Below are positions 48,397 through 57,939 of a stretch of 64,000 nt of DNA, piece by piece; the first letter of the stretch is position 1, and each line of letters starts with the position of its first letter. Both the position numbers and the translations under genes were made by a program. The stretch is taken from the NCBI RefSeq assembly GCF_900491745.1, contig NZ_UETR01000002.1, forward strand, positions 62,001 to 126,000, read 5' to 3'. The notes beneath the pieces are model-generated. The model did no database searches. It was not told where the DNA came from and was given only the letters and a program-made list of their open reading frames with translations. The stretch comes from Amarolinea aalborgensis (GTDB lineage Bacteria > Chloroflexota > Anaerolineae > SSC4 > Amarolineaceae).

Positions 48397-48927
48397 ATGA
48401 TCGAGGTCACCATTGATAGTGTCCGGGTCAGTCTGATGTCACAGCATCGCGTCGTGGTGTTGAAGGAAGTTGACGGCGAGCGTTACCTGCCGATTTGGAT
48501 TGGCCCTTTTGAAGCGGATGCCATTACGATCCAATTGCAGGGCGTGGAAGTGGCCCGGCCGATGACCCACGATCTGCTGATGCGCATCATTACCACACTG
48601 GAAGCCCAGGTGCTGCGCGTGGTCATCAATGATCTGCAAAGCGAGACATTTTATGCCGCGATTGTGGTGGATGCGGCGGGTGAGTTGGTGGACATTGATG
48701 CGCGCCCCAGCGACGCCATTGCCCTGGCTGTACGCGCCCGCGTGCCCATTTTCATCGCGGAAACGGTGATGGACCGGGCCGCGATCCTGGCGGAGACCGA
48801 TGTGCAGACGCCGCAGGCCGAAGACGCGGGATATGCCAAGGGTAAGGGCGAAAAAGAGGAAGAAGGCGGCCTGGACATCTTCCGCGAGTTCGTGGAAGGC
48901 CTTGACATAGACGGCTTTGGCGATTGA
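48397..48927 (+). CDS. Bifunctional nuclease family protein (DUF151)
   Basis: A 176-residue protein starting at ATG with GGAGGG 4 bases upstream. IEVTIDSVRVS, VVVLKEVDGERYLPIWIGPFEADAI, RPMTHDL and DARPSDAIALAVRARVPIF match the DUF151/BFN family, which shows nuclease activity in some plants and Thermotoga-like homologues. A KEEEGG-containing acidic C-terminal tail follows. A promoter and an upstream divergent promoter are visible. Function in this organism is unknown. Confidence 0.9.
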   Translation: MIEVTIDSVRVSLMSQHRVVVLKEVDGERYLPIWIGPFEADAITIQLQGVEVARPMTHDLLMRIITTLEAQVLRVVINDLQSETFYAAIVVDAAGELVDIDARPSDAIALAVRARVPIFIAETVMDRAAILAETDVQTPQAEDAGYAKGKGEKEEEGGLDIFREFVEGLDIDGFGD

Positions 48928-48960
48928 AACTTTCTCTCAACGTCAGATTGTGAGCAAACG

Positions 48961-48994
48961 CAGCAGCGGCGAGGCCATGGCCTCGCCGCTGCTG
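48961..48994. terminator. Perfect 34-bp palindrome, terminator-like
   Basis: CAGCAGCGGCGAGGCCA (48961-48977) is followed directly by its exact reverse complement (48978-48994). No U-tract follows, so it may be a weak terminator or a DNA-level palindrome. It lies between the BFN gene and dnaB. Confidence 0.5.
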
Positions 48995-49045
48995 TCCTAA
49001 GGCCCTTCGCAGATAAGTCTGCTTTTAACGGATTTTGATGACGGC

Positions 49046-50398
49046 ATGACCACACCGGACAAATTGATTCCATCCAGCCGCGAAGCGGAAGAAGCGGTCC
49101 TCGGATCGCTGCTGATTGACACTGACGCTGTCATCAAAGTAGCGTCATTTCTGCGCGCGGATGATTTCTACAGCGAGAAAAATGGCTGGATCTACCAGAC
49201 GATTCTAGATCTGCACGAACGGCGTCAGCCGGCCGATTTTGTCACCGTCTGCGAGGAACTGGCAAGCCGCAATCAGCTGCAAGAGGTGGGCGGCGACGCG
49301 TACGTCACCGACCTGATCAACGCCGTGCCGACGGCCATTCACATCGAACACTACGCGCACATTGTCGAGCGCAAAGCGGTGCTGCGCCGCTTGATCACGG
49401 CCGCCGGACAGATTGCTCAGATGGCCTACGACGAGTCGCGCGATGTGGATGAGGTGGTGGACGAGGCTGAGCAGATCGTCTTCAACGTCTCCGAGCGCCG
49501 CATCCGCCGCGACCTGGTGCCAGTGCAGCAAATCATGGGCGATGTGGTGGATCGGATTGACTACCTGGCCCGTCACCGCGGTGAGGTTCTGGGCGTGCCC
49601 ACCGGCTTCAAGCTGCTCGACAAGATCCTCGGCGGCATGCAGAAATCAGATCTCATCGTCCTGGCGGCCCGCCCCAGCGCCGGCAAGACCAGTCTGGCTC
49701 TCAACATGGCGTCTAACGCGGCCAAGCGCTATGGTCAGCGCGTGGCCTTTTTCAGCCTGGAAATGTCGGCCGAGCAGTTAGTGCAGCGTCTGCTGTCGTC
49801 CGAAACCGGCATTGATCAGCAGCGCCTGCGCTTGGGCGATGTGCACGACGACGAATGGCCCATTCTGATGGAAGCGGCCGGCGTGCTGGCCAACACCCAT
49901 CTGTTCATTGACGACACCCCGGCGGTCAGCGCGCTGGAAATGCGGACCAAGGCTCGACGCCTGCACGCGGAGCACGGCCTGGACGTGATCATTGTGGACT
50001 ATCTACAGCTCATGCGGGGGCAGTCCACGCGCAACGAGAACCGGGTGCAAGAAATCTCCTACATCACGCGCTCGCTCAAGGAATTGGCGCGCGAGATGAA
50101 AGTGCCGGTGCTGGCCCTTTCCCAACTGTCACGCGCGGTGGAACAGCGCGCGGACAAGAGACCGATCTTGAGCGATCTGCGCGAGAGCGGCTCCATCGAG
50201 CAGGACGCCGACATCGTGCTTTTTGTGCACCGCGAAGATATGTACGACGAGAACACGGAGCGCAAGAACATCGCCGACATCATGGTGGCAAAACACCGCA
50301 ATGGGCCGGTAGGCACCGTCTCGCTGTACTTCCACAAAGAATTGACGCAGTTCCGCGACCTGGAAATGGTGCGCGAGCCGCTCGAACCCGAGGCTTGA
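49046..50398 (+). CDS. dnaB: Replicative DNA helicase DnaB
   Basis: A 450-residue protein. The N-terminal domain (SREAEEAVLGSLLIDTDA) precedes the RecA-like C-terminal motor. Walker A is ARPSAGKTSLALN (near 210), Walker B IIVDYLQLM, and the arginine-finger region is SYITRSLKELAREMKVPV...LSQLSRAVEQR. Length and motifs are those of standard DnaB. It starts an operon with the DnaD-like and DnaC-like genes, 10 bases before the next. No intein is present. Confidence 0.96.
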   Translation: MTTPDKLIPSSREAEEAVLGSLLIDTDAVIKVASFLRADDFYSEKNGWIYQTILDLHERRQPADFVTVCEELASRNQLQEVGGDAYVTDLINAVPTAIHIEHYAHIVERKAVLRRLITAAGQIAQMAYDESRDVDEVVDEAEQIVFNVSERRIRRDLVPVQQIMGDVVDRIDYLARHRGEVLGVPTGFKLLDKILGGMQKSDLIVLAARPSAGKTSLALNMASNAAKRYGQRVAFFSLEMSAEQLVQRLLSSETGIDQQRLRLGDVHDDEWPILMEAAGVLANTHLFIDDTPAVSALEMRTKARRLHAEHGLDVIIVDYLQLMRGQSTRNENRVQEISYITRSLKELAREMKVPVLALSQLSRAVEQRADKRPILSDLRESGSIEQDADIVLFVHREDMYDENTERKNIADIMVAKHRNGPVGTVSLYFHKELTQFRDLEMVREPLEPEA

Positions 50399-50408
50399 TC
50401 GGTCAGCC

Positions 50409-51140
50409 ATGAAAGGATTTCCTGGATTTCCAGCCGGCGAGCTGCCCCTGGTGGCGCTGCCGCAGTTTGCCTTCACAGACCTGCTGCCGACGATTGACCA
50501 CCTGGGCGAGATGAAGGTCACGCTCTTCTGCCTTTGGCGCATCAGTGAAAAGCCAGGCTCGGTTCGTTTCGTGACCCAAGATGAGCTGTTGACCGATGCG
50601 CGCCTGCGCAGTGGGTTGCCTGACCGCGCCGCGGTGCAAGAAGGCCTGGAGCGCGCAGTGGCCCGCGGCAGCCTGCTGCACCTGGTGGTCGAACGCTTTG
50701 GCGAGCGTGAGGATTGGTACTTCATCAATGACGAGATGGGGCGGACGCTGCAGGAGCGCGTGCGCAGCGGCGTGATGCCTGAGTTCGATGATCCGTTGCT
50801 CGAAAATCGCGCCCTGCGCGCCGAACGCCCAAACATCTTCGTATTGTACGAGCAGAACATCGGCCTCCTGCAGCCCCTGCTGGCCGACGAGCTGCGCCAT
50901 GCGGAGCGTGATTATCCCCTGGAGTGGCTAGAGGCTGCATTCCGCGAGGCGGTTGTGCGCAACAAGCGCACCTGGCGCTACGTGCAGGCGATCCTGCAGC
51001 GCTGGGCGCTCGAAGGTCGCGAGGCGCCCATGCCGGAGCGCAAGCCAGGCGGCAAGCCGAAGGGCGCCAAAACCGCCGCGGCCAAGGCCCCCAGAAAAAC
51101 AAAGAAGCTGGAAAAACGGTCCGATCCGTTCGATTACTGA
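50409..51140 (+). CDS. DnaD-domain primosome protein
   Basis: A 243-residue protein. The N-terminal part is a winged-helix-like region (TLFCLWRISEKPGSVRF...LERAVARGSLLHLV); the middle holds a DnaD/DnaB2 helical domain (IFVLYEQNIGLLQPLLADELRHAERDYPLEWLEAAFREAVVRNKRTWRYVQAILQRW). The tail is lysine-rich. DnaD proteins help load the replicative helicase in Firmicutes and related phyla. Its place between dnaB and a DnaC-like loader supports this role. Confidence 0.87.
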   Translation: MKGFPGFPAGELPLVALPQFAFTDLLPTIDHLGEMKVTLFCLWRISEKPGSVRFVTQDELLTDARLRSGLPDRAAVQEGLERAVARGSLLHLVVERFGEREDWYFINDEMGRTLQERVRSGVMPEFDDPLLENRALRAERPNIFVLYEQNIGLLQPLLADELRHAERDYPLEWLEAAFREAVVRNKRTWRYVQAILQRWALEGREAPMPERKPGGKPKGAKTAAAKAPRKTKKLEKRSDPFDY

Positions 51141-51227
51141 TGACACCCTGGCTGATCAATCTGCGGTTTTTCGACGGGGAGCCGCCAAGCGGCTCAGTTT
51201 CGCAACGACAGTGCAACGAGGTGACGT

Positions 51228-52625
51228 GTGAAAAGCCTGGCTGAGGTTCTCGCGCGCGTCGCGCAGGATCACCCGACGGCTGCCAAGTCGGGCAACGGTA
51301 GTTCCACCCGTGGCGAGGTGTGCCCCATCTGCCACGGAACCGGGTTCATTCAGCGCGATCTACCCATCGGCGATCCCGATTTTGGCAAGGCCGCGCCTTG
51401 CGTGTGCACCCTGCGCACCTTGGCGTGGGAGCGCGCGAGCCAGCTGCGCCAGGTCAGCAACTTAGGTCAACTAGAGCGCCTGACGTTCGAACGTTTCTTG
51501 CCCGATGGGCTGGGCCTGCCCGATGACAAACGCCGCTCCTTGCGCAGCGCCTACGACTTTGCGCGCAAATTTGCTGATGCGCCGGTTGGCTGGCTGGTGC
51601 TGCAAGGCGGCTGCGGCACAGGCAAGACTCACCTGGCTGCTGCCATTGCCAACGTCCGCCTGGCGCGCGGTGAATCGGTGATGTTCGTCGTCGCGCCCGA
51701 TCTCCTGGACTATCTGCGCGCAGCGTTTACGCCGCAGTCGGATACGACATTCGATCAGCGCTTCGAGCAGGTGCGCAGTACACCTTTGCTGATCCTGGAT
51801 GACCTGGGCGCGCACAGCACCACCCCCTGGGCGCAGGAAAAACTTTACCAGATCGTCAACTATCGCTACAATGCCCATCTGCCCACGGTCATCACCACCA
51901 ATTTTCGCCTCGAAGATTTGGACGAACGTGTGCGCTCTCGCCTGGTGGACCCGGAGATTAGCGCTGTCTTTCACATCGTCGCGCCCGATTTTCGCCAACC
52001 GGGCAAGACCTATGATTCGCTGGAACTGAACAGCCTGGCGCTGCATGAAGATCAGCGTTTCGATAACTTCGACCTGCGCGGGCATGAGTTGAACGGCGAA
52101 GAGCGCGCCAGCCTGCGTGAGGCGCTGACCGCCGCGCAGCAGTTTGCACAGGAGCAGGATGGCTGGCTGATTTTCAGCGGCAGCTACCATTGCGGCAAGA
52201 CTCACCTGGCCGCGGCGATTGCGCGCGAGCGCCACAGTCACTATGGCGGCGCGCCCATGTTCGTGTTCGTGCCCGATCTGCTCGATTTCTTGCGCGCAGC
52301 CTTCAATCCCGCCAGCACTGTCTCGCTCGATGAGCGCTTCGAGCAGGTCAAGAAGGCGGAACTGCTGGTGCTCGACGATTTGGGCGCGCAAAGCGCCACG
52401 ACCTGGGCGTCGGAAAAACTGTTCCAACTGATCAATTATCGCTACGTGGCGCGACTGCCCACCGTGTTCACGATCGCGCTTGATAATTTGCCTTTGGAAA
52501 CTCGTTTTCACGCACGCGTGTTTGACCCCGGACGCAGCCGTGAGATCAAGATCACGGCGCCTGCGTATCGCCCGGCCCTACGTACACCAGCGGCCGCGCC
52601 GCGGTCGTCGCGCACGCGGCGCTGA
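51228..52625 (+). CDS. DnaC-like helicase loader with two tandem AAA+ domains
   Basis: A 465-residue protein starting at GTG with CGAGGTGAC upstream. A zinc-ribbon-like CPICHGTG...CVC precedes two AAA+ modules that are similar to one another. Domain 1 has Walker A GGCGTGKTHLAAA (~127) and Walker B LLILDDLGA (~186). Domain 2 has SYHCGKTHLAAA (~319) and LLVLDDLGA (~379); the first P-loop glycine pair is altered. Normal DnaC/DnaI loaders have one module and about 250-300 residues. Both halves share the AAxxxxRHS and FVPDLLDxLRAAF stretches, so the gene arose by internal duplication. Confidence 0.85.
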   Translation: MKSLAEVLARVAQDHPTAAKSGNGSSTRGEVCPICHGTGFIQRDLPIGDPDFGKAAPCVCTLRTLAWERASQLRQVSNLGQLERLTFERFLPDGLGLPDDKRRSLRSAYDFARKFADAPVGWLVLQGGCGTGKTHLAAAIANVRLARGESVMFVVAPDLLDYLRAAFTPQSDTTFDQRFEQVRSTPLLILDDLGAHSTTPWAQEKLYQIVNYRYNAHLPTVITTNFRLEDLDERVRSRLVDPEISAVFHIVAPDFRQPGKTYDSLELNSLALHEDQRFDNFDLRGHELNGEERASLREALTAAQQFAQEQDGWLIFSGSYHCGKTHLAAAIARERHSHYGGAPMFVFVPDLLDFLRAAFNPASTVSLDERFEQVKKAELLVLDDLGAQSATTWASEKLFQLINYRYVARLPTVFTIALDNLPLETRFHARVFDPGRSREIKITAPAYRPALRTPAAAPRSSRTRR

Positions 52626-52781
52626 GGCTGGCGGCGGCCGCGTGCACGCCAATGGAACCACGGCGCATAGGCGAGCGTTTCTACTCTGCTCGTAAATGCT
52701 AATCTCCGGCGCAGACCGATCCGCGCCCCACGCGCGCAGCCCGCCATACGTCGGAGGCTCGTTAGGACAGATTGTCTATGC
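52626..52781. other. Intergenic region before the lipoprotein gene
   Basis: GC-rich sequence without a supported gene. The promoter at 52782-52810 lies at its right edge. Confidence 0.5.
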
Positions 52782-52810
52782 TTGGGGATTTCCAAGCACA
52801 ATGGTAGAAT
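52782..52810 (+). promoter_or_regulatory. Promoter of the lipoprotein-GH-GT operon
   Basis: TTGGGG (52782-52787), 17-base spacer, TAGAAT (52805-52810), 43 bases before the preferred start at 52853. Confidence 0.55.
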
Positions 52811-52852
52811 CTGCCCATGACACATCTGCAAATCATGAATGAGGTAATCTGG

Positions 52853-53755
52853 ATGAACCGTCTCTCGAGAATTGCCTGGCTGTCCCTGCTCGCCATCCTC
52901 GTGCTCAGCGGCTGCGGGGCCGCGCCCACCCCTGCGCTGATCCCCACACGCACCCCCCAACCGACCTTCACCCCAACACCGGATTGGACGCCCACGCCGG
53001 CCCTGGCCCCAACCAAAACGCCCACGCCGGAGCCGACTGCGACGCCAACCCCAGCCGAGCCGCCCACGGCCGTGCCGACCAACACCTCTGAGGCCAAACC
53101 CGCTGCGGTCGTCACTTCGCCTTCGGCGAATGTGCGCACAGGGCCAACGACCGCCTATCCCCTGGTCGGTCGCGTCAATCGCGGGGATCGCCTTGAGATT
53201 ACCGGCAAAAATGCCAATGGCTCCTGGTGGCAGGTCTGCTGTGTGGCTGGCAAGCAAGGCTGGATCATCAATGACCTGGTGCGCGCCGAGGGCAACCTGA
53301 GCAGCGTGCCCGTGGTCACTGGTGTTGCGCCGCCGCCGGTTCCACCCACGCGCCCGCCCCAGCCCACGGCCACGCCAGTGCCGCCGGCGCAGCCCACGGC
53401 GCCGCCTGCCTATGCCTATCGGGTGGGCAACACGCGCTGCTTCCCGAACTCGGGCATTACGTACATCGAGGGCAAGGTGTTGGATCGGAGCGGCGCGGGC
53501 AAGAACGGCGTGACCGTGGTCTTCTCCTACGCGCCCGATGGGCCTCCCGTGGCGTCCTATGTGACCGGGACTGATCCAGGCAAGGTAGGCGGCTACACGC
53601 ACATTATTCAGTTCGATGGCCCGCGCGAAGGCACCTGGTCTGTGTGGACGGTAGATGGCGGCCGGCGCAGTTCGGCCATTGCCACGGTCAAGACCGATGG
53701 CGTTGCCGGGGATGGTAAATGCCAGCAGGCGAACGTGGACTTCGTCCAAAACTGA
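52853..53755 (+). CDS. Lipoprotein with proline-threonine-rich linkers and SH3-like domain
   Basis: A 300-residue protein from the ATG at 52853 (GAGGT 7 bases upstream; upstream ATGs at 52817 and 52835 are possible). The N-terminus MNRLSRIAWLSLLAILVLSGC is a lipoprotein signal peptide ending in the lipobox LSGC. A TPTPxPTP linker leads to an SH3b-like domain (ANVRTGPTTAYPLVGRVNRGDRLEITG...WWQV). A second proline-rich linker leads to a C-terminal beta-rich domain. It is probably exposed outside the membrane and binds cell-wall or another polymer. The 3' end overlaps the next gene by 37 bases. Confidence 0.88.
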   Translation: MNRLSRIAWLSLLAILVLSGCGAAPTPALIPTRTPQPTFTPTPDWTPTPALAPTKTPTPEPTATPTPAEPPTAVPTNTSEAKPAAVVTSPSANVRTGPTTAYPLVGRVNRGDRLEITGKNANGSWWQVCCVAGKQGWIINDLVRAEGNLSSVPVVTGVAPPPVPPTRPPQPTATPVPPAQPTAPPAYAYRVGNTRCFPNSGITYIEGKVLDRSGAGKNGVTVVFSYAPDGPPVASYVTGTDPGKVGGYTHIIQFDGPREGTWSVWTVDGGRRSSAIATVKTDGVAGDGKCQQANVDFVQN

Positions 53756-55380
53756 CAATTCCTGCGAACGATCGCAGAGCGCCGGCCAGCCGATTCTTGT
53801 CCGGCTGGTGGGCGCTCTGCGCAGTTCTGGCCCTGCTGGCCCTGCTGCTGGCGGGGCTTTTTGTGTGGCGCCAGCCGGCGCGCGCCTGGCTTTTCAACCT
53901 CAGCGGCGAGAGAGACCTGTTTCCCCAGCTCAAGGCGCTCAGCGATCTGAGCGCAGATTTGATGCGCCCGCGGGTGCAGACAGCCGATCTGACGCCGGTG
54001 CAGTATGCCGGCGTCAATCCGTTTGGGGTGAATGTCTTCCTGGAACAGGAAGTGGAACCGGCCAAGCGCGAGCTGGCGGTCAAGATGGCGGCTGAAGCCG
54101 GTTTTCATTGGCTGCGCCAGGAATTTCCCTGGGAAGACATCGAGATCAGCGCCAAAGGCGATTTCTGGGATCACAAATTCAACCAATCAGCCTGGAACAA
54201 ATACGATGCCATCGTCACGCTGGCTGAGAAATACCATCTTGAGCTGATCGTGCGCCTCAGCAACCCGCCCGCGTGGACGCGTGGCGAGGGCAACGCGGCC
54301 GGCGCCTATGCCCCGCCAGATAATTACGAAGATTATGGCGATTTTGTGGCGACCGTGGTCAGTCGCTACCAGGGGCGCGTGCGCTTTTACCAGCTCTGGA
54401 ACGAGCCGAATATCTACCCCGAATGGGGCGAGCGGCCGGTCAACCCGGAAGAGTACGCCAGTTTGCTCAAAGTCGGCGCTACAGCCGCCCGCGCCGCGGA
54501 CCCCAACGTCGTCATCATCCTGGGCGCGCTGGCCTCCACGATCGAACTGACTCCAACCCCGCCCTACGGCCTCAACGACCTGGTGTATCTCCAACGCTTG
54601 TACGACGCCGGCGCCGCGCCTTACTTTGACATCCTGGCGATGCAGGGCTACGGTCTTTGGTCTGGCCCCACCGATCGCCGCATGCACCCGCGCGTAATGA
54701 ACTTTGGCCGGCCGCGCTTTGTGCGTGACCTGATGGTGCGCAACGGTGACGCGGCCAAGCCCATTTGGATCAGCGAGATGAACTGGAACGCGGTGCCGGA
54801 CGACATCTCAGACAAGCGCTTTGGCCAGGTCAGCGAGGCAGAACAGGCGCAGAACCTCGTCGCGGCCTATCAGCGCATTCAGGCCGAATGGCCCTGGCTG
54901 GGCGTTGCGAATGTGTGGTATCTCAAGCGCGCGAGCGACCAATGGGAACAGGAGCGCAAACCAGAGGCTTACTTTCGCCTGCTGGCGCCCGATTTTCGGC
55001 CGCTGCCGGCCTATCAGGCGCTGGCCGCGTACACCGCCCAACCGCCGCTGCTTGGCATTGGCTTTCACCAGGAGGATCATTGGGCGCTGACCTACGAGGG
55101 AAACTGGCAGAGCATGAGCGATGAGCGAGCCGTGCTGGGCCACTATCGTCGCAGCGTAGATGCCGACGCCAGCCTGCGCTTCGACGTGCATGGCGGCGCG
55201 GTGACGCTGGTCATGCCGCCGGGTCAGACCAGCCAGCCGCAGGCCAGCGTAGACGGTCAGCCGCTCGCCCTGGCCGCAGATGCCGCCAACCCTACGCGGC
55301 TTTCCTTCCGCTTGACGCCTGGAAACCACCAGGTGCTGCTGCGCGGCGCTTTTGCCGTGGATGGCTTCATCATCGAATAG
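53719..55380 (+). CDS. Glycoside-hydrolase-like membrane-anchored protein (GH39-type fold)
   Basis: A 553-residue protein with one hydrophobic helix near residues 30-50, then a (beta/alpha)8-type domain. The acid/base glutamate is in QLWNEPNIYP (~230) and the nucleophile glutamate in IWISEMNWN (~353). This pair, with the WxRQEFPWEDIE stretch upstream, is typical of clan GH-A families such as GH39/GH5. The C-terminal ~100 residues are a beta-sandwich. Its substrate is unknown. It overlaps the lipoprotein gene and precedes a GT39-like protein, so cell-surface glycan metabolism is likely. Confidence 0.84.
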   Translation: MPAGERGLRPKLTIPANDRRAPASRFLSGWWALCAVLALLALLLAGLFVWRQPARAWLFNLSGERDLFPQLKALSDLSADLMRPRVQTADLTPVQYAGVNPFGVNVFLEQEVEPAKRELAVKMAAEAGFHWLRQEFPWEDIEISAKGDFWDHKFNQSAWNKYDAIVTLAEKYHLELIVRLSNPPAWTRGEGNAAGAYAPPDNYEDYGDFVATVVSRYQGRVRFYQLWNEPNIYPEWGERPVNPEEYASLLKVGATAARAADPNVVIILGALASTIELTPTPPYGLNDLVYLQRLYDAGAAPYFDILAMQGYGLWSGPTDRRMHPRVMNFGRPRFVRDLMVRNGDAAKPIWISEMNWNAVPDDISDKRFGQVSEAEQAQNLVAAYQRIQAEWPWLGVANVWYLKRASDQWEQERKPEAYFRLLAPDFRPLPAYQALAAYTAQPPLLGIGFHQEDHWALTYEGNWQSMSDERAVLGHYRRSVDADASLRFDVHGGAVTLVMPPGQTSQPQASVDGQPLALAADAANPTRLSFRLTPGNHQVLLRGAFAVDGFIIE

Positions 55381-55395
55381 ACGGGACTCCACTTC

Positions 55396-57939
55396 ATGAC
55401 CGTGCTCTCCTCTGCCGCCTTTTCCTTGCGTCGCTTCGACCGCTGGCTTGCGCCCTGGTTGCCCTGGCTTATTGTGGCTCTGGCCGTTGGTTTGCGCTTC
55501 TGGCGTCTGGACGGACAAAGCCTGTGGGCGGACGAGGGGAACAGCGCGGCGCTGGCCTTGCGCAGTTGGGCCGATATCAGTCAGGCCGCCGCGGCTGACA
55601 TTCATCCGCCGCTCTACTACTGGCTGCTCAGCCTGTGGGTCAAGATCTTTGGCCTGTCGGAAGTTGGTTTGCGCAGCCTCTCTGCGGTCGTCGCCGCAGC
55701 CACCGTCGGATTGACGTTCGACCTGGGGCGGCGCCTGTTCGGCCGCGTGGCCGGACTGCTAGCCGCGTTCCTGCTTGCGGTGGCACCGCTGTCCATCGCC
55801 TATGCACAGGAAGCTCGCATGTATGCGCTGCTGACCTTCTGGGCCACGGCGCTGGCGGCCAGCTTCGTCATCTTCTTGCAGCAGGAAATGGTTGAGGTAT
55901 CGCCAGGTCGCCGCGACCCGCCTTTGATCGGCACGACGCCCGGCTTTGTGTTCGCGGTCACCGCCATCCTGGGCCTTTACACGCACTACCTCTTTCCCAT
56001 CGTGTTGCTTGTGATCAATCTGGTCTACATCGCGTGGCTGATCACCACCTGGGCAAGCCCGTTTCGCCGGTTGCGCGTGGTGCGTTGGCTCTTCCTGCAC
56101 CTGGTGATCGTGTTTGGCTTTTGGGCGTGGGCGGGCATCGCCATCGAGCGTGTGCGCGCCTGGCCGGCGCCCGCCGCCGCGCAGCAGGGCATCGGCGCGA
56201 TTCTCGACGCCCTGCGTTGGCTCGCCTTCGGTCCCAGCGCCGCCGCCGTACCTCCCCTTTGGTTTTGGCCGGTACTGGCCGCGCTGCTGCTCGGCATACT
56301 GCCCGTCGCGATGAACCCCAAGTCCCGCACGACGCCCGCGCCTGCGCAGGCGCCGCCTGGGTCGGGATCGAAAGGCCGCGCCGCATCGCAGCGGCGGGCG
56401 GCCGCCGCACCGACGCGTCCCCCGCCGCCTGCGCCAGCCGCCGCGCCTGGCGCGTGGACGGCCTGGGCCTTGCCTGTTGCCTGGCTGCTTGCGCCTCTCA
56501 TCCTGATGCTGGCGTTCGGCCTCTTCAAGGATGCCTATCTCAAGTTCTTGCTGATCGCCAGCCCGGCCTGGGTCCTCTTGCTGGCCCGCGGCCTGCTGCT
56601 GCCGCTTGCGGCTCTGCGCGCGACGCCGGCAGGAACTGCCGCTCCGAGGCGGCCAGTGTGGCTGGCGTTGACCTGGCTCACCATTGGCCTGGTTGGCATT
56701 ACGGTGGGATCAGCGCTGGCGCTGAATGCGTATTACACAGACCCTCGTTTTGCACGTGATGATTACCGCGGCATGGTGCGCACCATCAACGCTGTGGCGA
56801 CGCGGCAAGACGCCATTTTGCTCGATGCGCCGGGACAGCATGATGTTTTTTCCTACTACTACCAGGGCAGCCTGCCGGTATTGGCGCTGCCGGCGCAGCG
56901 TCCGCCCGCGGCCGCCGAGACCACCGCCGCGCTGGCCCAGGGCCTGGCCGGCAAGCGGCGCGTTTATGCACTCTTTTGGGCCACCGACGAAAGCGACCCG
57001 CAGCGCCTCGTTGAAACCTGGCTCGATCAAAACGCGTACAAGGTGCAAGACGCCTGGCAGGGAAACGTGCGTTTCGTCACCTACAGCCTGCCCCAGGCCC
57101 AGACGCCTCTGCAGCCGCTGGCCGTCTCCTTCGTCCCGCTGGCTGATCTGACCGGCCTGGCGCAAAGCGCAGGCGCAGTGGCCTCTGGCGATGTGCTGGA
57201 AATCACGCTGCGCTGGCAGGTCACGACGGCGACGCCGCTGCGCTACAAGGTATTCCTGCAGCTCCTGGATGACCAGAACCAGGTTTGGGCGCAGCGCGAC
57301 GCCGAGCCGGTGGGCGAGAGCCGCCCGACCTCCTCCTGGCAGGTCGGCGAGACGATCACTGATCGCCACGGCCTGCTGATTCCACCCGGCACGCCGCCCG
57401 GCCGTTATCGCCTGATCGCCGGCTTGTACGATGCCGCCAGCGGCGCCCGTTTGCGTACGCCAGTGGCCGACTTTGTGGATCTGGGCGCGCTGGAGGTGAC
57501 TCGCCCGGCTGAGCTCCTGCCCCGCGCAGCCTTCACCATGAATATCGTCGCCAATCAGTCGTTTGGCGAGGTCAGCCTCCTCGGCTTCAACCGCTATCCG
57601 CGCGGTTTCAGTCACGCGCCGGAAACTCCCTTGCATGCGGGCGATCTTCTGCACCTTGATCTTTTCTGGCAGGCTGACAAGGCGCCCACACAAGACTGGT
57701 GGGTCACGGTCAGCCTGGGCGACCTGCCGGCCGGGCGCCGCGTGGAAGGGCAGGCGCCGTTGGCCAGCCTCTCCTACACCGCCCCACAGTGGCAGGTCGG
57801 CGAGATCGTGCGCAGCCAGCTCGACCTGGCTCTGCCGGCGGACCTGGCGCGCGGGTCGTACACCTTAAGGATGATAGTCGGCCTGCGCAACGCAACCTCC
57901 GCGGCGCCCGTACCTTTGGGCAAGATCACCATCAACTGA
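55396..57939 (+). CDS. GT39/ArnT-like membrane glycosyltransferase
   Basis: An 847-residue integral membrane protein. The first segment after the initial helix carries LWADEGNSA, the acidic motif found in the first loop of PMT/GT39 enzymes, and HPPLYYWLL, followed by VGLRSLSA and about ten hydrophobic helices to residue ~450. The C-terminal ~390 residues are a beta-rich exported region (repeated WxVGExI strands), absent from typical ArnT. It should transfer a sugar from a polyprenyl-phosphate donor. The preceding glycosidase and lipoprotein suggest a surface glycosylation unit. Confidence 0.86.
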   Translation: MTVLSSAAFSLRRFDRWLAPWLPWLIVALAVGLRFWRLDGQSLWADEGNSAALALRSWADISQAAAADIHPPLYYWLLSLWVKIFGLSEVGLRSLSAVVAAATVGLTFDLGRRLFGRVAGLLAAFLLAVAPLSIAYAQEARMYALLTFWATALAASFVIFLQQEMVEVSPGRRDPPLIGTTPGFVFAVTAILGLYTHYLFPIVLLVINLVYIAWLITTWASPFRRLRVVRWLFLHLVIVFGFWAWAGIAIERVRAWPAPAAAQQGIGAILDALRWLAFGPSAAAVPPLWFWPVLAALLLGILPVAMNPKSRTTPAPAQAPPGSGSKGRAASQRRAAAAPTRPPPPAPAAAPGAWTAWALPVAWLLAPLILMLAFGLFKDAYLKFLLIASPAWVLLLARGLLLPLAALRATPAGTAAPRRPVWLALTWLTIGLVGITVGSALALNAYYTDPRFARDDYRGMVRTINAVATRQDAILLDAPGQHDVFSYYYQGSLPVLALPAQRPPAAAETTAALAQGLAGKRRVYALFWATDESDPQRLVETWLDQNAYKVQDAWQGNVRFVTYSLPQAQTPLQPLAVSFVPLADLTGLAQSAGAVASGDVLEITLRWQVTTATPLRYKVFLQLLDDQNQVWAQRDAEPVGESRPTSSWQVGETITDRHGLLIPPGTPPGRYRLIAGLYDAASGARLRTPVADFVDLGALEVTRPAELLPRAAFTMNIVANQSFGEVSLLGFNRYPRGFSHAPETPLHAGDLLHLDLFWQADKAPTQDWWVTVSLGDLPAGRRVEGQAPLASLSYTAPQWQVGEIVRSQLDLALPADLARGSYTLRMIVGLRNATSAAPVPLGKITIN

